Assembly: GCA_964570665.1 (NCBI GenBank)
Contig: CAZMZH010000003.1
Location: 1-64,000 of the forward strand
Direction: 5' to 3'
DNA: 64,000 nucleotides
Source: JAJDAT01 sp964570665
GTDB lineage: Bacteria > Nitrospinota > Nitrospinia > Nitrospinales > JAJDAT01
Part shown: positions 37,588-46,690 of the stretch, piece by piece
Layout: each line of letters begins with the position of its first letter
How positions within the stretch are numbered: the first letter of the stretch is position 1
The notes under the pieces: generated by a model
Told to the model about the DNA's origin: nothing
Seen by the model: the letters and a program-made list of their open reading frames with translations, nothing else
The model's database searches: none
Position numbers and translations under genes: made by a program

Positions 37588-37740
37588 CCCACCTTCGCTC
37601 CTTTAGATTTTTTATTCTTGAGCTAAATACCCAGTTTCTACCTACTTTTTCTGGGTTGTTATCTTATTAATAATACACGAAAATTACTATCAACATTTTC
37701 TGTAAATCTAGTGGTCGCTTTTATTCCCTCGAATTTATTT

Positions 37741-37804
37741 TTTAGAGATTTACAAACGGCGGCGTCTGGCCTCTCCAAAATGGTGGGAGACTAAGAAACG
37801 CTTG
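37741..37804 (+). pseudogene. 3' relic of a chemoreceptor (MCP) gene
   Basis: This stretch closely matches the last codons of the receptors at 38705 and 41660: GATTTACAAACGGC, then CTCTCCAAAATGG, GGGAGACT and AGAAAC all line up. In the receptor frame it reads DLQTAASGLSKMVGD, then a stop where the intact genes have Leu, then ETL. No receptor sequence precedes it. It is the tail of a deleted third copy, just upstream of the regulator at 37821. Confidence 0.85.
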
Positions 37805-37820
37805 ATAACGAATTAGAATA

Positions 37821-38480
37821 ATGGAAATTACTTCTCAAAAAATCGCCTTAAAAGGACGCGTTTTATGTATAGACGACGACTGGGATTTCCTGGTGTCTTT
37901 AGAACAGGTTTTGAGTAACGAAGGTTACGATGTTTCTATCGCTAAAAGCGCTTCTAGCGGTTTTGAAAGATTTATTGCCGAGAAATTTGATCTAGTCATT
38001 TTGGATTTGGCGCTTGGCAATACATCGGGAGTGGAGCTAATTTCTCAACTAAAACTCGTTGATCCAGCTATAGAGTGCGTCATAGTAACGGGAAATGGAG
38101 AGTACAAATCGGCCCTAGAATCTTTTAGATTAGGGGTAATGGATTATCTTGAAAAACCATTTAACCCTGTTACTTTTTTGAAACGGCTTGAAGAGGGATT
38201 AAAAAAATCTAAAAAACTTAAGCCAAATGGATTTAAAGTTAAAAAAGAAATCCATTCTTGTAGCCTCTGCACGAGAGTTTTTGATAATAAAGAACTGGAA
38301 TCCAACGACCAAGATTGGATTCCAATTCAAGACTGGCTAAAAAATCAGTTTGAAATTCATTTAAAGCCTACTTTTTGTTCGGGATGTTCGCAATTAAATT
38401 TTGATCAAGTAGAAGCTTTTTTTATTCGAGAAATTAGAAATTTTAAGGAAAAGTTTCATAATAATCAGTCTGGTAAATGA
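37821..38480 (+). CDS. response regulator with Cys4 zinc-ribbon-like tail
   Basis: A 219-residue protein. The receiver (about 11-130) has the D18-D19-D20 pocket, phospho-acceptor D62 (VILDLALGN) and KPF near 120. The C-terminal part has two CxxC pairs (CSLC near 146, CSGC near 193), likely binding zinc or a metal cofactor, and no known output domain. It lies between the large kinase cluster and two chemoreceptors, and could serve either. Confidence 0.78.
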   Translation: MEITSQKIALKGRVLCIDDDWDFLVSLEQVLSNEGYDVSIAKSASSGFERFIAEKFDLVILDLALGNTSGVELISQLKLVDPAIECVIVTGNGEYKSALESFRLGVMDYLEKPFNPVTFLKRLEEGLKKSKKLKPNGFKVKKEIHSCSLCTRVFDNKELESNDQDWIPIQDWLKNQFEIHLKPTFCSGCSQLNFDQVEAFFIREIRNFKEKFHNNQSGK

Positions 38481-38636
38481 AAAAACTCTGAAAACCAGAC
38501 AATAACTTTTTGAAATTTCTTATTTTTGGATTACCATATAAAAATATTTTATCTCCCTAGTAGATTTTGAAAATTAAGCTTTTTTTTCGAAGAGCTGAAT
38601 TTTTTATGGAATAAAACATCTTTTTGTATTAAAATA

Positions 38637-38665
38637 TTGACAAAAAACGTAACATTTCCTGTAAA
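38637..38665 (+). promoter_or_regulatory. promoter of the first chemoreceptor gene
   Basis: TTGACA (38637-38642), a 17-nt spacer and TGTAAA (38660-38665), about 40 nt before the start codon. The -10 region lies in a 16-nt motif also found at 37692-37707. Confidence 0.5.
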
Positions 38666-38704
38666 TATAAACTTTGAACCCTTTATTTTTGATTAGGAGG
38701 CCCA

Positions 38705-41140
38705 ATGACTGGCTCCATTCGATTAGCTAAAGATTTTAAATTGGGAATATTTCGAATACCCGTGAAGTTGTATGGGTTGGTAATAGTTTTGCTTGTGGCA
38801 TTTGGCTTAGTTATGAATTTCACCATTACCACATTAGATAACCAAAAAGACGATTCCAACGTAATTAATTTGGCCGGTAAGCAAAGAATGCTGACTCAGA
38901 AATTGAGTAAAGCTGCGATGGAATTGCAATTGGGCAATATGGCTAAAATTGAAGAAATTAAAGGGATTCAGAAAAGTTTTAGTCAAGTTTTGGCTGGATT
39001 GCAAAAAGGGAATGCGAAGTTGAAACTTCCTCCTGCGGAAACTAAAGAGATATCTGGAAAACTTGGCGAAGTTGATAAGAAGTGGGCGATGTTCAGCCAA
39101 AATGTCGACACTCTGTCAAATATTTGGGGTAAGGTTCAAGTCAACCTGCAAGCTATTGTTGATACCAACGTTCCTCTTTTTAAAGAAGCCAACCAGGTGG
39201 TTATGGAGATGGGAAAAACTATGGATGCCGCGACGGTATCGTTTTGCGGTAGGCTGCGGGCGATCACGCAACGGGTTTCCAAGGCGACTTTAGAATATGT
39301 TTTTTTCAAGGATGAGAAATATAAAGAAGAATCCATTAAATTTATGGGACTTCAAGATAAGATCATCGACAATTTATTAAACGGCGGCTCTACGTTGCCT
39401 ATTAGTAAAGCCGAAGACCCAGTGGTGCGAGCAAAAATTGAGGCTTTTAAGGCAAACTGGAGTGGGTTTAAGGATCGCGTCAATAATGTTTTAATTAGCT
39501 TGGATGATGTAAAAGAGGCGTCTACCTATATTGGCGCTAACAATGTTGACTTATTGAAAACCATGAATGCGGCGGTGCAAGAGCTGGCAAAACATTCTGG
39601 CAGTAAAGTCGCGTCAATGATTGATACTGAAAAAAATATATTGATAACGCTTATTCTTATTGGCTTGGCTTTAAGTTCATGGATTATTTTTTCCATTACA
39701 AAGCCTCTTAATGCAGTATCCGAAAAATTAAATGCTATGGGTAATGGCCATTATGATCAGCAACCTGTTACTGTTTCGTCTCATGACGAAATAGGTCAAA
39801 TGAGTCATAACTTCAATAAAACGTTGGAAGATATCAAATATTGCCTGGGGCAAACCCGGTTTATCACGAATAACGATTTATTTAATAATGAACTTAAAGA
39901 AGAAGGTTCTGGGGATATAGGTTCCGCGATTGGAACCATGGTTAAAAACCTGCGCAAGACTACAGGAGAAGCGGCGCGGGTGGTATCCATGATGCAAAAC
40001 GCTCCTATTAATATGATCTATGCGGACGCCGATTTTAATATTCAGTACAAAAATCCGGCTGCCGACCAAACCTTAAGAACTTTGCAACAACATCTACCGG
40101 TATCAGTCGATCAGGTGGTTGGAAGCCCTATCGACATTTTCCATAAAGATCCGGGAAATATTAAGAAGATTGTTAGCGATCCTAAAAACCTTCCGCATTC
40201 TGCTGAAATTCATATAGGACCTGAGATTATTGATCTTTTAGTTTGCGCTATTTATGACAACAGCAATAATTATTTAGGACCGATGATCACTTGGGAAATC
40301 GTGACAGCAAAGCGAAAGCAAGAACAAGCGATTCAAACAACGGTTGGAGAATTAGAAATAAGTTCATCGTCCCTTTCCGCTTCGGCAGAGGAACTATCTG
40401 CCGTTAGCGGTAGCATGAGCGCGAATGCTGAAGAAACGGCTGCGCAGGCGAATGTGGTTAACTCTACTAGTTCTGAGGTGAGCGACAGTATTAACTCGGT
40501 AGCGGCTGGAATGGAAGAGATGTCATTGAGTATTAAAGAGATCTCTCAAAATTCCGCTCAAGCGGCTCAGATAGCGGGAACGGCTGTAACCGAAGCGCAG
40601 ACTACGAACGAGATTGTTTCCAAGTTAGGAGTGAGTAGCGCGGAGATTGGCGAGGTCATTAAAGTGATAAACTCAATCGCGGAGCAGACTAATTTACTCG
40701 CCTTGAACGCTACGATTGAAGCTGCAAGGGCGGGTGAAGCCGGTAAAGGTTTTGCGGTAGTCGCTAACGAGGTGAAAGAGTTGGCTAAAGAAACCGCTAA
40801 GGCGACGGAAGATATCGGTAAAAAGATCGATACGATTCAAAACGATACCGATAAAGCCGTTAAAGCGATTGCCGAAATTACCGGAATTATCAATCAGGTT
40901 AACGATATTTCATCAACCATTGCTAGCGCGGTAGAAGAACAAACGGCAACAACCTCCGAGATCAGTCGTAGTATTCAAGAGGCGGCAAGAGGCGGTAATG
41001 AAATTACCGAGAACGTTTCAGGAGTTGCAACGGCAGCCGCAAGCACCACCCAACAAATTGGAGATTTGCAAACGGCATCTGCCGACCTTTCCAAAATGGC
41101 GGGAGATCTAGAAACGCTTGTCCATAGTTTGAAAGGTTAA
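38705..41140 (+). CDS. methyl-accepting chemotaxis protein with PilJ-type sensor and PAS
   Basis: An 811-residue receptor. Membrane segment near 21-40, a periplasmic domain with two PilJ-like repeats (VINLAGKQRMLTQKLS and CGRLRAITQRVSK), a second membrane segment near 310-330, HAMP (about 330-385), a PAS domain (about 435-535) and the signalling coiled coil whose tip reads NLLALNATIEAARAGEAGKG. PilJ-type domains occur in nitrate/nitrite and surface sensors (NarX-like). An AGGAGG site precedes the ATG. Its PAS and signalling parts are nearly the same as in the next receptor. Confidence 0.93.
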   Translation: MTGSIRLAKDFKLGIFRIPVKLYGLVIVLLVAFGLVMNFTITTLDNQKDDSNVINLAGKQRMLTQKLSKAAMELQLGNMAKIEEIKGIQKSFSQVLAGLQKGNAKLKLPPAETKEISGKLGEVDKKWAMFSQNVDTLSNIWGKVQVNLQAIVDTNVPLFKEANQVVMEMGKTMDAATVSFCGRLRAITQRVSKATLEYVFFKDEKYKEESIKFMGLQDKIIDNLLNGGSTLPISKAEDPVVRAKIEAFKANWSGFKDRVNNVLISLDDVKEASTYIGANNVDLLKTMNAAVQELAKHSGSKVASMIDTEKNILITLILIGLALSSWIIFSITKPLNAVSEKLNAMGNGHYDQQPVTVSSHDEIGQMSHNFNKTLEDIKYCLGQTRFITNNDLFNNELKEEGSGDIGSAIGTMVKNLRKTTGEAARVVSMMQNAPINMIYADADFNIQYKNPAADQTLRTLQQHLPVSVDQVVGSPIDIFHKDPGNIKKIVSDPKNLPHSAEIHIGPEIIDLLVCAIYDNSNNYLGPMITWEIVTAKRKQEQAIQTTVGELEISSSSLSASAEELSAVSGSMSANAEETAAQANVVNSTSSEVSDSINSVAAGMEEMSLSIKEISQNSAQAAQIAGTAVTEAQTTNEIVSKLGVSSAEIGEVIKVINSIAEQTNLLALNATIEAARAGEAGKGFAVVANEVKELAKETAKATEDIGKKIDTIQNDTDKAVKAIAEITGIINQVNDISSTIASAVEEQTATTSEISRSIQEAARGGNEITENVSGVATAAASTTQQIGDLQTASADLSKMAGDLETLVHSLKG

Positions 41141-41150
41141 AAATTAAATT

Positions 41151-41191
41151 CTTGAGCGGAAGCGATGAATAGTATGTCGTTTCCGCTCAAG
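41151..41191 (+). terminator. hairpin after the first chemoreceptor
   Basis: CTTGAGCGGAAGCGA and TCGTTTCCGCTCAAG pair over 15 positions with one G-T pair. The T run comes only about 10 nt later. An almost identical hairpin ends the second receptor. Confidence 0.7.
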
Positions 41192-41659
41192 CGATATTAA
41201 GTTTTTTTTGATTTGTATCCCCTTGATTAGGATTCACTTCCATTAAATGAAAACAAATCAACACCGAATGGGGCTCCCCTGCAACCTGCTAAACCTTTTT
41301 CTCAAATAGGTTCAAATCATTTATCGATTTTTATCTCAACAGCCACTTTTTAAGTTACCGTTAGCAAGGGTTTTGTTTTAGAAATTAGAATTTTTTAAGA
41401 AGATTTTAATAACCACTTTCTACTTGTTTTTTAAAGGGTTTTTCGAGATAATGCATTACACTCAGTGTGCATTTATTGTTTTTGCAAGTTTCCGCTAATT
41501 CCTTTGTTTTCAAAAGTTATTGCGTTTAACTTTAATAAAATGATTCGAGGCTATTTAAATTTTAAAAAAACTTTAGAAACGTTTTTAAACTATAGAGTTA
41601 TCTTTTCAGGTTTTAATTCAAACTAATTATCGTTGAGTAGTTCAAAAAAGGAGTGTGCT
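41192..41659. other. intergenic region between the two chemoreceptor genes
   Basis: About 470 nt, AT-rich, without a supported gene. It contains a bulged hairpin (AATGC at 41450-41454 with GCATT at 41469-41473, inner ACAC/GTGT) followed by a T-rich stretch, of unknown meaning. Confidence 0.4.
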
Positions 41660-44236
41660 ATGCAGGACCAACCAAATTCCGGATTATTTGGAAAAATCAG
41701 TCTCAAGATCAAGCTAATTCTGGCTTTTATGGCGGTTGGTTTAGCGCCAATCATTTCGATTACTTTTATTAATAATCAATCATTTGATCAAATAAAAAAT
41801 CTCAACGCCGCTAATTTGCAAACGGCGGCTCAAGATATTGGCGATAAGATTGACCGGAATCTTTTCGAGCGGTATGGAGACGTTCAAGCTTTTGGATTGA
41901 ATACCATTCTTCGGAATAGGGAACTCTGGTATAAGCAAGATAGCCCAATTGTAGATGCCATGAATAGCTATGTTGACACCTATGATATTTATTATTTTAC
42001 CTTGTTAGTGGATTTAGATGGAAAGGTTATCGCGATCAATTCAAAAGACGATTCCGGCGGATCCATCAACACAGGCGACTTTTATGGAAGAAATTTTTCT
42101 AACACAGAGTGGTTTCGAAATGTAAAGAACGGAAAGTTTTATACCAGTCAAGAAGGCAATCTTGGAGAAAATAAACCCTTTACCGGTACTTCCATTCTAC
42201 CTTTGCATCAAGACCAAGACGTTCAAAAAGTATATTCTGGCGACGATGGCTTATCCATTGGTTTTATCGCTCCCGTTTATGACGCTGATGGAAGTGTAAT
42301 AGCCATTTGGCATAACTACGCAAAATTCTCATTAGTTGAAGAAATTTTTCTAGCAAGTTATCAACTTCTCAAGAAGAAGGGACTTGGAGATGTCGAGTTA
42401 ACCTTGCTTGATAAAAAAGGAAACATAATATTAGATTATGATCCGGCTTTGGGTCGCGGTACCGAAAATTCGGTGAAGCGGAATTTCGATAAAGTTTTAT
42501 TTAAATTAAATTTGGCAGAAAAGGGAGTCTCCGCCGCTCAAGAAGCGGTTAAAGGCAAAGTGGGGTTTATGTATGCCACCCATGCCCGTAAGAAGATTGT
42601 ACAAGCTGCCGGTTTCGCTCATCTTACTGGAGCTTTGGGTTTTCCGGGTATGAATTATTCGGTATTGGTGCGAGCTCCAGAGGAAACTGTAAATGCCCAA
42701 TTGATCGCAATTCAAGACAGTACGTTGAAGAATACCGGTATATTTATGGTGATTGTGGTTATTTTTGGTTGGTGGATATCTAAACGACAGGCGGCGCCGA
42801 TTATTTCTCTGACCGATAGGCTTCAACGATTTGCCGAAGGAAAATTAAAAGGCACCCGCGTTATGAAAGTTAAATCGACCGACGAAATAGGACAGATGGG
42901 TTTCGCATTTAATCAATTATTAGATAATTTAAACGGTATAGTTGGGCAAGCTGAATATATTTCCAACAACGATCTTTATAACCCAAATTTGAAAGAAGAA
43001 GGTGTTGGAGATTTAGGCGGGGCTATGGGATCAATGGTTAAAAACTTGCGCCTATCTACCGGCGAGGCGGCGCGTGTGGTATCCATGATGCAAAACGCCC
43101 CTATTAATATGATCTATGCGGACTCAAACTTTGATATTCAATATATGAATCCCGCTGCGGAAAGTACCTTAAAAAACTTGCAACAGCATTTACCAGTCTC
43201 CGTAGATAAGATGATCGGCAATTCTATTGATATCTTCCATAAGGATACGGCTAATGTTAGGAGGATTGTGAGCGACCCTAAAAATCTACCGCATTCCGCT
43301 GAGATTCATGTCGGATCAGAAATTATTGATCTTTTAGTTTGCGCTATTTACGACAACAGCAATAATTATTTAGGACCTATGATCACTTGGGATGTAGTGA
43401 CCGTAAAAAGAAAAGACGAGAAGAATATTAGAAATGTTATTGAAGAACTGGGAACCAATTCATCTTCTTTATCCGCTTCTGCCGAAGAGCTATCGGCGGT
43501 TAGCGGTAGCATGAGCGCCAATGCGGAAGAAACAGCCGCTCAAGCGAATGTGGTTAATTCGACGAGCTCTGAAGTCAGCGATAGTATTAACTCGGTGGCG
43601 GCTGGAATGGAAGAGATGTCGTTGAGCATTAAAGAAATTTCTCAAAACTCGTCGCAAGCGGCTCAAATAGCGGGAACGGCTGTGACTGAAGCGCAGAATA
43701 CTAACGAGATTGTTTCTAAGTTAGGAGTTAGTAGCGCGGAGATTGGAGAGGTCATTAAAGTGATTAACTCAATAGCGGAACAGACGAACCTATTAGCTTT
43801 GAACGCTACGATTGAAGCGGCAAGAGCGGGAGAAGCGGGTAAAGGGTTTGCGGTTGTCGCAAACGAAGTTAAAGAGTTGGCTAAAGAAACCGCCAAAGCG
43901 ACGGAAGATATCGGCAAAAAGATCGAAACGATTCAAACCGATACGGACAGGGCGGTTAAAGCGATTGCCGAAATTACTGAGATCATCAATCAGGTGAACG
44001 ATATTTCATCGACGATCGCCAGCGCGGTTGAAGAGCAAACGGCAACGACTTCAGAGATCAGTCGCAGCATCGCCGAAGCGGCAAGAGGGGGTACCGAAAT
44101 TACCGAGAACGTTGCCGGGGTTGCGACTGCAGCCGAAAGCACGACTCAACAAATTGGAGATTTACAAACGGCATCTGCCGACCTCTCCAAAATGGCGGGA
44201 GACTTAGAAACTCTTGTCCATAGTTTGAAAAGGTAA
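41660..44236 (+). CDS. methyl-accepting chemotaxis protein with Cache-type sensor and PAS
   Basis: An 858-residue receptor. Membrane segment near 19-40, a large periplasmic domain (about 45-355) with the dCache-like sequence LLVDLDGKVIAINSKD and EGNLGENKPFTGTSILP, a second membrane segment near 360-378, HAMP (about 382-435), PAS (about 480-580) and a signalling domain almost identical to the previous receptor. The two differ in ligand domain, so they sense different cues but report alike. The ATG at 41660 follows AAGGAG; the frame extends to a TTG at 41633. Confidence 0.93.
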   Translation: MQDQPNSGLFGKISLKIKLILAFMAVGLAPIISITFINNQSFDQIKNLNAANLQTAAQDIGDKIDRNLFERYGDVQAFGLNTILRNRELWYKQDSPIVDAMNSYVDTYDIYYFTLLVDLDGKVIAINSKDDSGGSINTGDFYGRNFSNTEWFRNVKNGKFYTSQEGNLGENKPFTGTSILPLHQDQDVQKVYSGDDGLSIGFIAPVYDADGSVIAIWHNYAKFSLVEEIFLASYQLLKKKGLGDVELTLLDKKGNIILDYDPALGRGTENSVKRNFDKVLFKLNLAEKGVSAAQEAVKGKVGFMYATHARKKIVQAAGFAHLTGALGFPGMNYSVLVRAPEETVNAQLIAIQDSTLKNTGIFMVIVVIFGWWISKRQAAPIISLTDRLQRFAEGKLKGTRVMKVKSTDEIGQMGFAFNQLLDNLNGIVGQAEYISNNDLYNPNLKEEGVGDLGGAMGSMVKNLRLSTGEAARVVSMMQNAPINMIYADSNFDIQYMNPAAESTLKNLQQHLPVSVDKMIGNSIDIFHKDTANVRRIVSDPKNLPHSAEIHVGSEIIDLLVCAIYDNSNNYLGPMITWDVVTVKRKDEKNIRNVIEELGTNSSSLSASAEELSAVSGSMSANAEETAAQANVVNSTSSEVSDSINSVAAGMEEMSLSIKEISQNSSQAAQIAGTAVTEAQNTNEIVSKLGVSSAEIGEVIKVINSIAEQTNLLALNATIEAARAGEAGKGFAVVANEVKELAKETAKATEDIGKKIETIQTDTDRAVKAIAEITEIINQVNDISSTIASAVEEQTATTSEISRSIAEAARGGTEITENVAGVATAAESTTQQIGDLQTASADLSKMAGDLETLVHSLKR

Positions 44237-44246
44237 AAACTAAGTT

Positions 44247-44285
44247 CTTGAGCGGAAACGATGTGTAGTGTCGTTTCCGCTCAAG
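44247..44285 (+). terminator. hairpin after the second chemoreceptor
   Basis: CTTGAGCGGAAACGA (44247-44261) and its exact complement (44271-44285) form a 15-bp stem. It is a copy of the hairpin at 41151, showing that the duplicated segment extends past the coding sequence. Confidence 0.75.
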
Positions 44286-44317
44286 CGATTTTGGAATATT
44301 CGTTTTTTAATTTTGAC

Positions 44318-45349
44318 CTACCTGCTTGAAGACGGACGCAAATGAAAGTTTGTCCATGCCGAACAGTGCTTTTTCGCGGATTCATCAAACCCTCTCAAGC
44401 GATTACCCCATCGCGGTTCCAATAACTTAAAACAACTTGCAACGATAGATTTATAACCTTCTTCCAAAAGTGGACCGTTATTTGGAGGATCTTGTTTTAC
44501 CGCTTTATTTACTGAAGCTATCGATTGTAAGGCTTTTTTGTTTGCGGATTTAGTGGCAAAATAATAATTGAGTATTTCTTGCATTTCTTTTTTAGCGCCA
44601 GGACGATAATAATTTCCGGAAGCATAGGTTTCAAAATCATATTTTAAGACTTCTTTTAAACCTTTTGCGCGTCTGAAAATATCGGAAGCTTGTATGTTTT
44701 TTGGCGGAGCGGTTTTTGGCGTTGCGGCGTTTACATACATTAAAATTTTTTGATCGGGAAAATATATTATGACTTTTCCTTGATTTCCTGCCTTTTCTGG
44801 ATATACCAAACTAACGCGCAATCCTCCAATCTCAAGAGAATATTTTTTACCAAATAAAATGGATGGCTTTGGAATGTTCGACTCTCCAAATTCGCTAATG
44901 AACTGAGCGGTTTCTCTATGAGCTACTACCCTGACATTTTCGGAAAACATGGAGGCTGAGCCTATTCGCCCTAAATTGGCATGGGTATAAATCATCGTTT
45001 TTACAGGCGGAGCTTTTACTTCTATCAGGGCTTTTTGTAACGTTTCGCCCGCTCCCTTTAACGGGTCGAGCATTAGAGTCCCTTCAGAGGTGACGGCGAA
45101 TAAGGTGTCATTTTTTCCTGTAGAGAAAAAATATAAACCTCCGGGCAGGGATTTTAAATAATACCCTTTGGCTGGCAAAACTGGGGGCTTTTCATTGGAA
45201 CTGGCGCTTGTTGTGGCGGCGTCATTCGTCGCTATTTTTAGTTCCTGTTTTTCCATTGTTGGAGTTTGTTGTTTCAAAGGAGCGCAGGCAGAGAGTAATA
45301 CCATGAAAAATAACCAATATTTTTTCGAAGGGAACGGTGTGAGTTTCAA
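44318..45349 (-). CDS. lipoprotein with degenerate metallo-beta-lactamase fold
   Basis: A 343-residue protein. The signal ends in the lipobox LLSAC (Cys about 22). The following domain has MBL-fold landmarks (TLFAVTSEGTLMLDPLKG, then MIYTHANLGRIGSASMF), but the zinc motif HxHxDH is replaced by THANLGRIG, and later ligands are also missing. It is therefore probably not a hydrolase and may act as a binding or assembly protein in the envelope. It is convergent with the chemoreceptor. Confidence 0.7.
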   Translation of the reverse strand: MKLTPFPSKKYWLFFMVLLSACAPLKQQTPTMEKQELKIATNDAATTSASSNEKPPVLPAKGYYLKSLPGGLYFFSTGKNDTLFAVTSEGTLMLDPLKGAGETLQKALIEVKAPPVKTMIYTHANLGRIGSASMFSENVRVVAHRETAQFISEFGESNIPKPSILFGKKYSLEIGGLRVSLVYPEKAGNQGKVIIYFPDQKILMYVNAATPKTAPPKNIQASDIFRRAKGLKEVLKYDFETYASGNYYRPGAKKEMQEILNYYFATKSANKKALQSIASVNKAVKQDPPNNGPLLEEGYKSIVASCFKLLEPRWGNRLRGFDESAKKHCSAWTNFHLRPSSSR

Positions 45350-45606
45350 AGGATTTACCAGGACAACTCAATAGACAGGTTATTGCGTTAGAACAAAATC
45401 AGAGGTTTTTTTTGTGTGGAGGTCAATATTCTGTCGTCTAATTGAGCGATGGATTAATAATTATTGTTGGATATTTTAAGCGGATAAACTAAGATGGTTT
45501 ATCCATCGACACTAAAATTATAAACGTGTTTTAGGGCAAATTTCCGTCTTTTTTTAAAATGACTGTCTATACGTCAATACATAACGCATTATTCTTTTTT
45601 GTTAGA

Positions 45607-45915
45607 ATGAAAAACGAGAGATTTATAAGATTACTAAGCGTTTTTCTAATTGTTTTACTCGGAGCCTGCGCAACTATTGGAAAACCTTTTGACGACTCAC
45701 ATGTAAAAGATTTGAAAAAAGGAGTAACGACTAAACTGCGAGTATTGGATTTATTTGGCCTTCCGTTTAAAGAGGATGTTGAGAACGGATTAGATACCTG
45801 GACTTATTTCGAAAAAGAAAACGCGATTTTTGGTCCAGATTTGGAAAAAGATCTTGTGATATCATTCGACAAAAACAATGTGGTAAAATCCTTCCGTTAC
45901 GCTTCTACCAATTGA
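45607..45915 (+). CDS. BamE/SmpA-like small lipoprotein
   Basis: A 102-residue lipoprotein: signal peptide ending LLGAC, then a mature part with VKDLKKGVTTKLRVLDLFGLP and WTYFEKENAI, the helix-turn and beta pattern of the SmpA/OmlA (BamE) fold. BamE helps the Bam complex insert outer-membrane proteins, but many single-domain relatives have other roles. I chose the ATG at 45607, which gives a normal signal peptide; the frame is open to an ATG at 45559. It lies 31 nt ahead of the phosphatase gene. Confidence 0.7.
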   Translation: MKNERFIRLLSVFLIVLLGACATIGKPFDDSHVKDLKKGVTTKLRVLDLFGLPFKEDVENGLDTWTYFEKENAIFGPDLEKDLVISFDKNNVVKSFRYASTN

Positions 45916-45946
45916 TAGTTCATTCCACTTTTTTACTTTCCTCAAA

Positions 45947-46585
45947 ATGCAATTCGTTACATTGTTAGTTTACGATTTCGATGGCACCCTGGTCGATACT
46001 AAGGACGATATCGCATTATCGGTTAATTTGACATTGAAAGAACTGGGATTGTCCCAAAAGAACTCAAGCGAGATTTTTGGCTATATCGGCAATGGAGTGG
46101 GACAACTTTTGGAGCGGGCGTTGAGTGGAAGCGATTATTCCGATGTGGAAAACGCCGTAAAAATATTCAGAGGAATTTACGACAGCCATTTAATTGATCA
46201 AACTAAGTATTATCCCGGATGCCAACAAATAGTCGATCATTTTTCCTATAAAAAGCAGGCGATTTGTTCGAATAAACCCGAATATTTTATTAAACGAATT
46301 TTAAAAGAGTTTGACAGCGAAACTTGGTTCGATCCCATTGTGGGAGGAGATACAACTCCCGTGAAAAAACCCGACCCAGAGATTTTGTTAAGCATTATCG
46401 AAAAACATCAATCTCTCCCCAATGAAACGGTATTGATTGGGGATAGTGGAGTAGATATCGAAACAGGCAAACGAGCGGGAGTGTTGACTTGTGGCGTCAC
46501 TTACGGCATTGGAGGAAAAGATGCCGTTAAAGATGCCGATTTTGTTATCGATCATATCAGCGAGCTGAAGGAACTTTTTCACTAA
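45947..46585 (+). CDS. gph: HAD hydrolase, phosphoglycolate phosphatase-like
   Basis: A 212-residue haloacid-dehalogenase enzyme. Nucleophile D10 and general acid D12 in YDFDGTLVD, a helical cap, motif II Ser in ICSNKPEY, motif III Lys in KKPDPEIL and motif IV in IGDSGVDIETGKRAG. This pattern and size fit Gph, which recycles 2-phosphoglycolate. Related HAD phosphatases share the motifs, so the substrate is probable, not certain. Confidence 0.8.
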   Translation: MQFVTLLVYDFDGTLVDTKDDIALSVNLTLKELGLSQKNSSEIFGYIGNGVGQLLERALSGSDYSDVENAVKIFRGIYDSHLIDQTKYYPGCQQIVDHFSYKKQAICSNKPEYFIKRILKEFDSETWFDPIVGGDTTPVKKPDPEILLSIIEKHQSLPNETVLIGDSGVDIETGKRAGVLTCGVTYGIGGKDAVKDADFVIDHISELKELFH

Positions 46586-46690
46586 AAAGACGTCGCTAAA
46601 AAAATATTTAGACCTTAAACCCTTTTTAAAATAAAAGGCGAACGAGTTTTCTCAAACTAAATTCTCGAATTATTAGAGATGTTATAAAAA

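Noticed and set aside
41271..41320. Riboswitch-like GC patch (GGGGCTCCCC then CTGCAACCTGC)
   Set aside because: Only a short palindrome is present and it does not match any aptamer consensus I know.
39900..44285. Possible mobile element with long direct repeats
   Set aside because: The repeats are the paralogous signalling domains of two chemoreceptors; no transposase or terminal inverted repeats are present.
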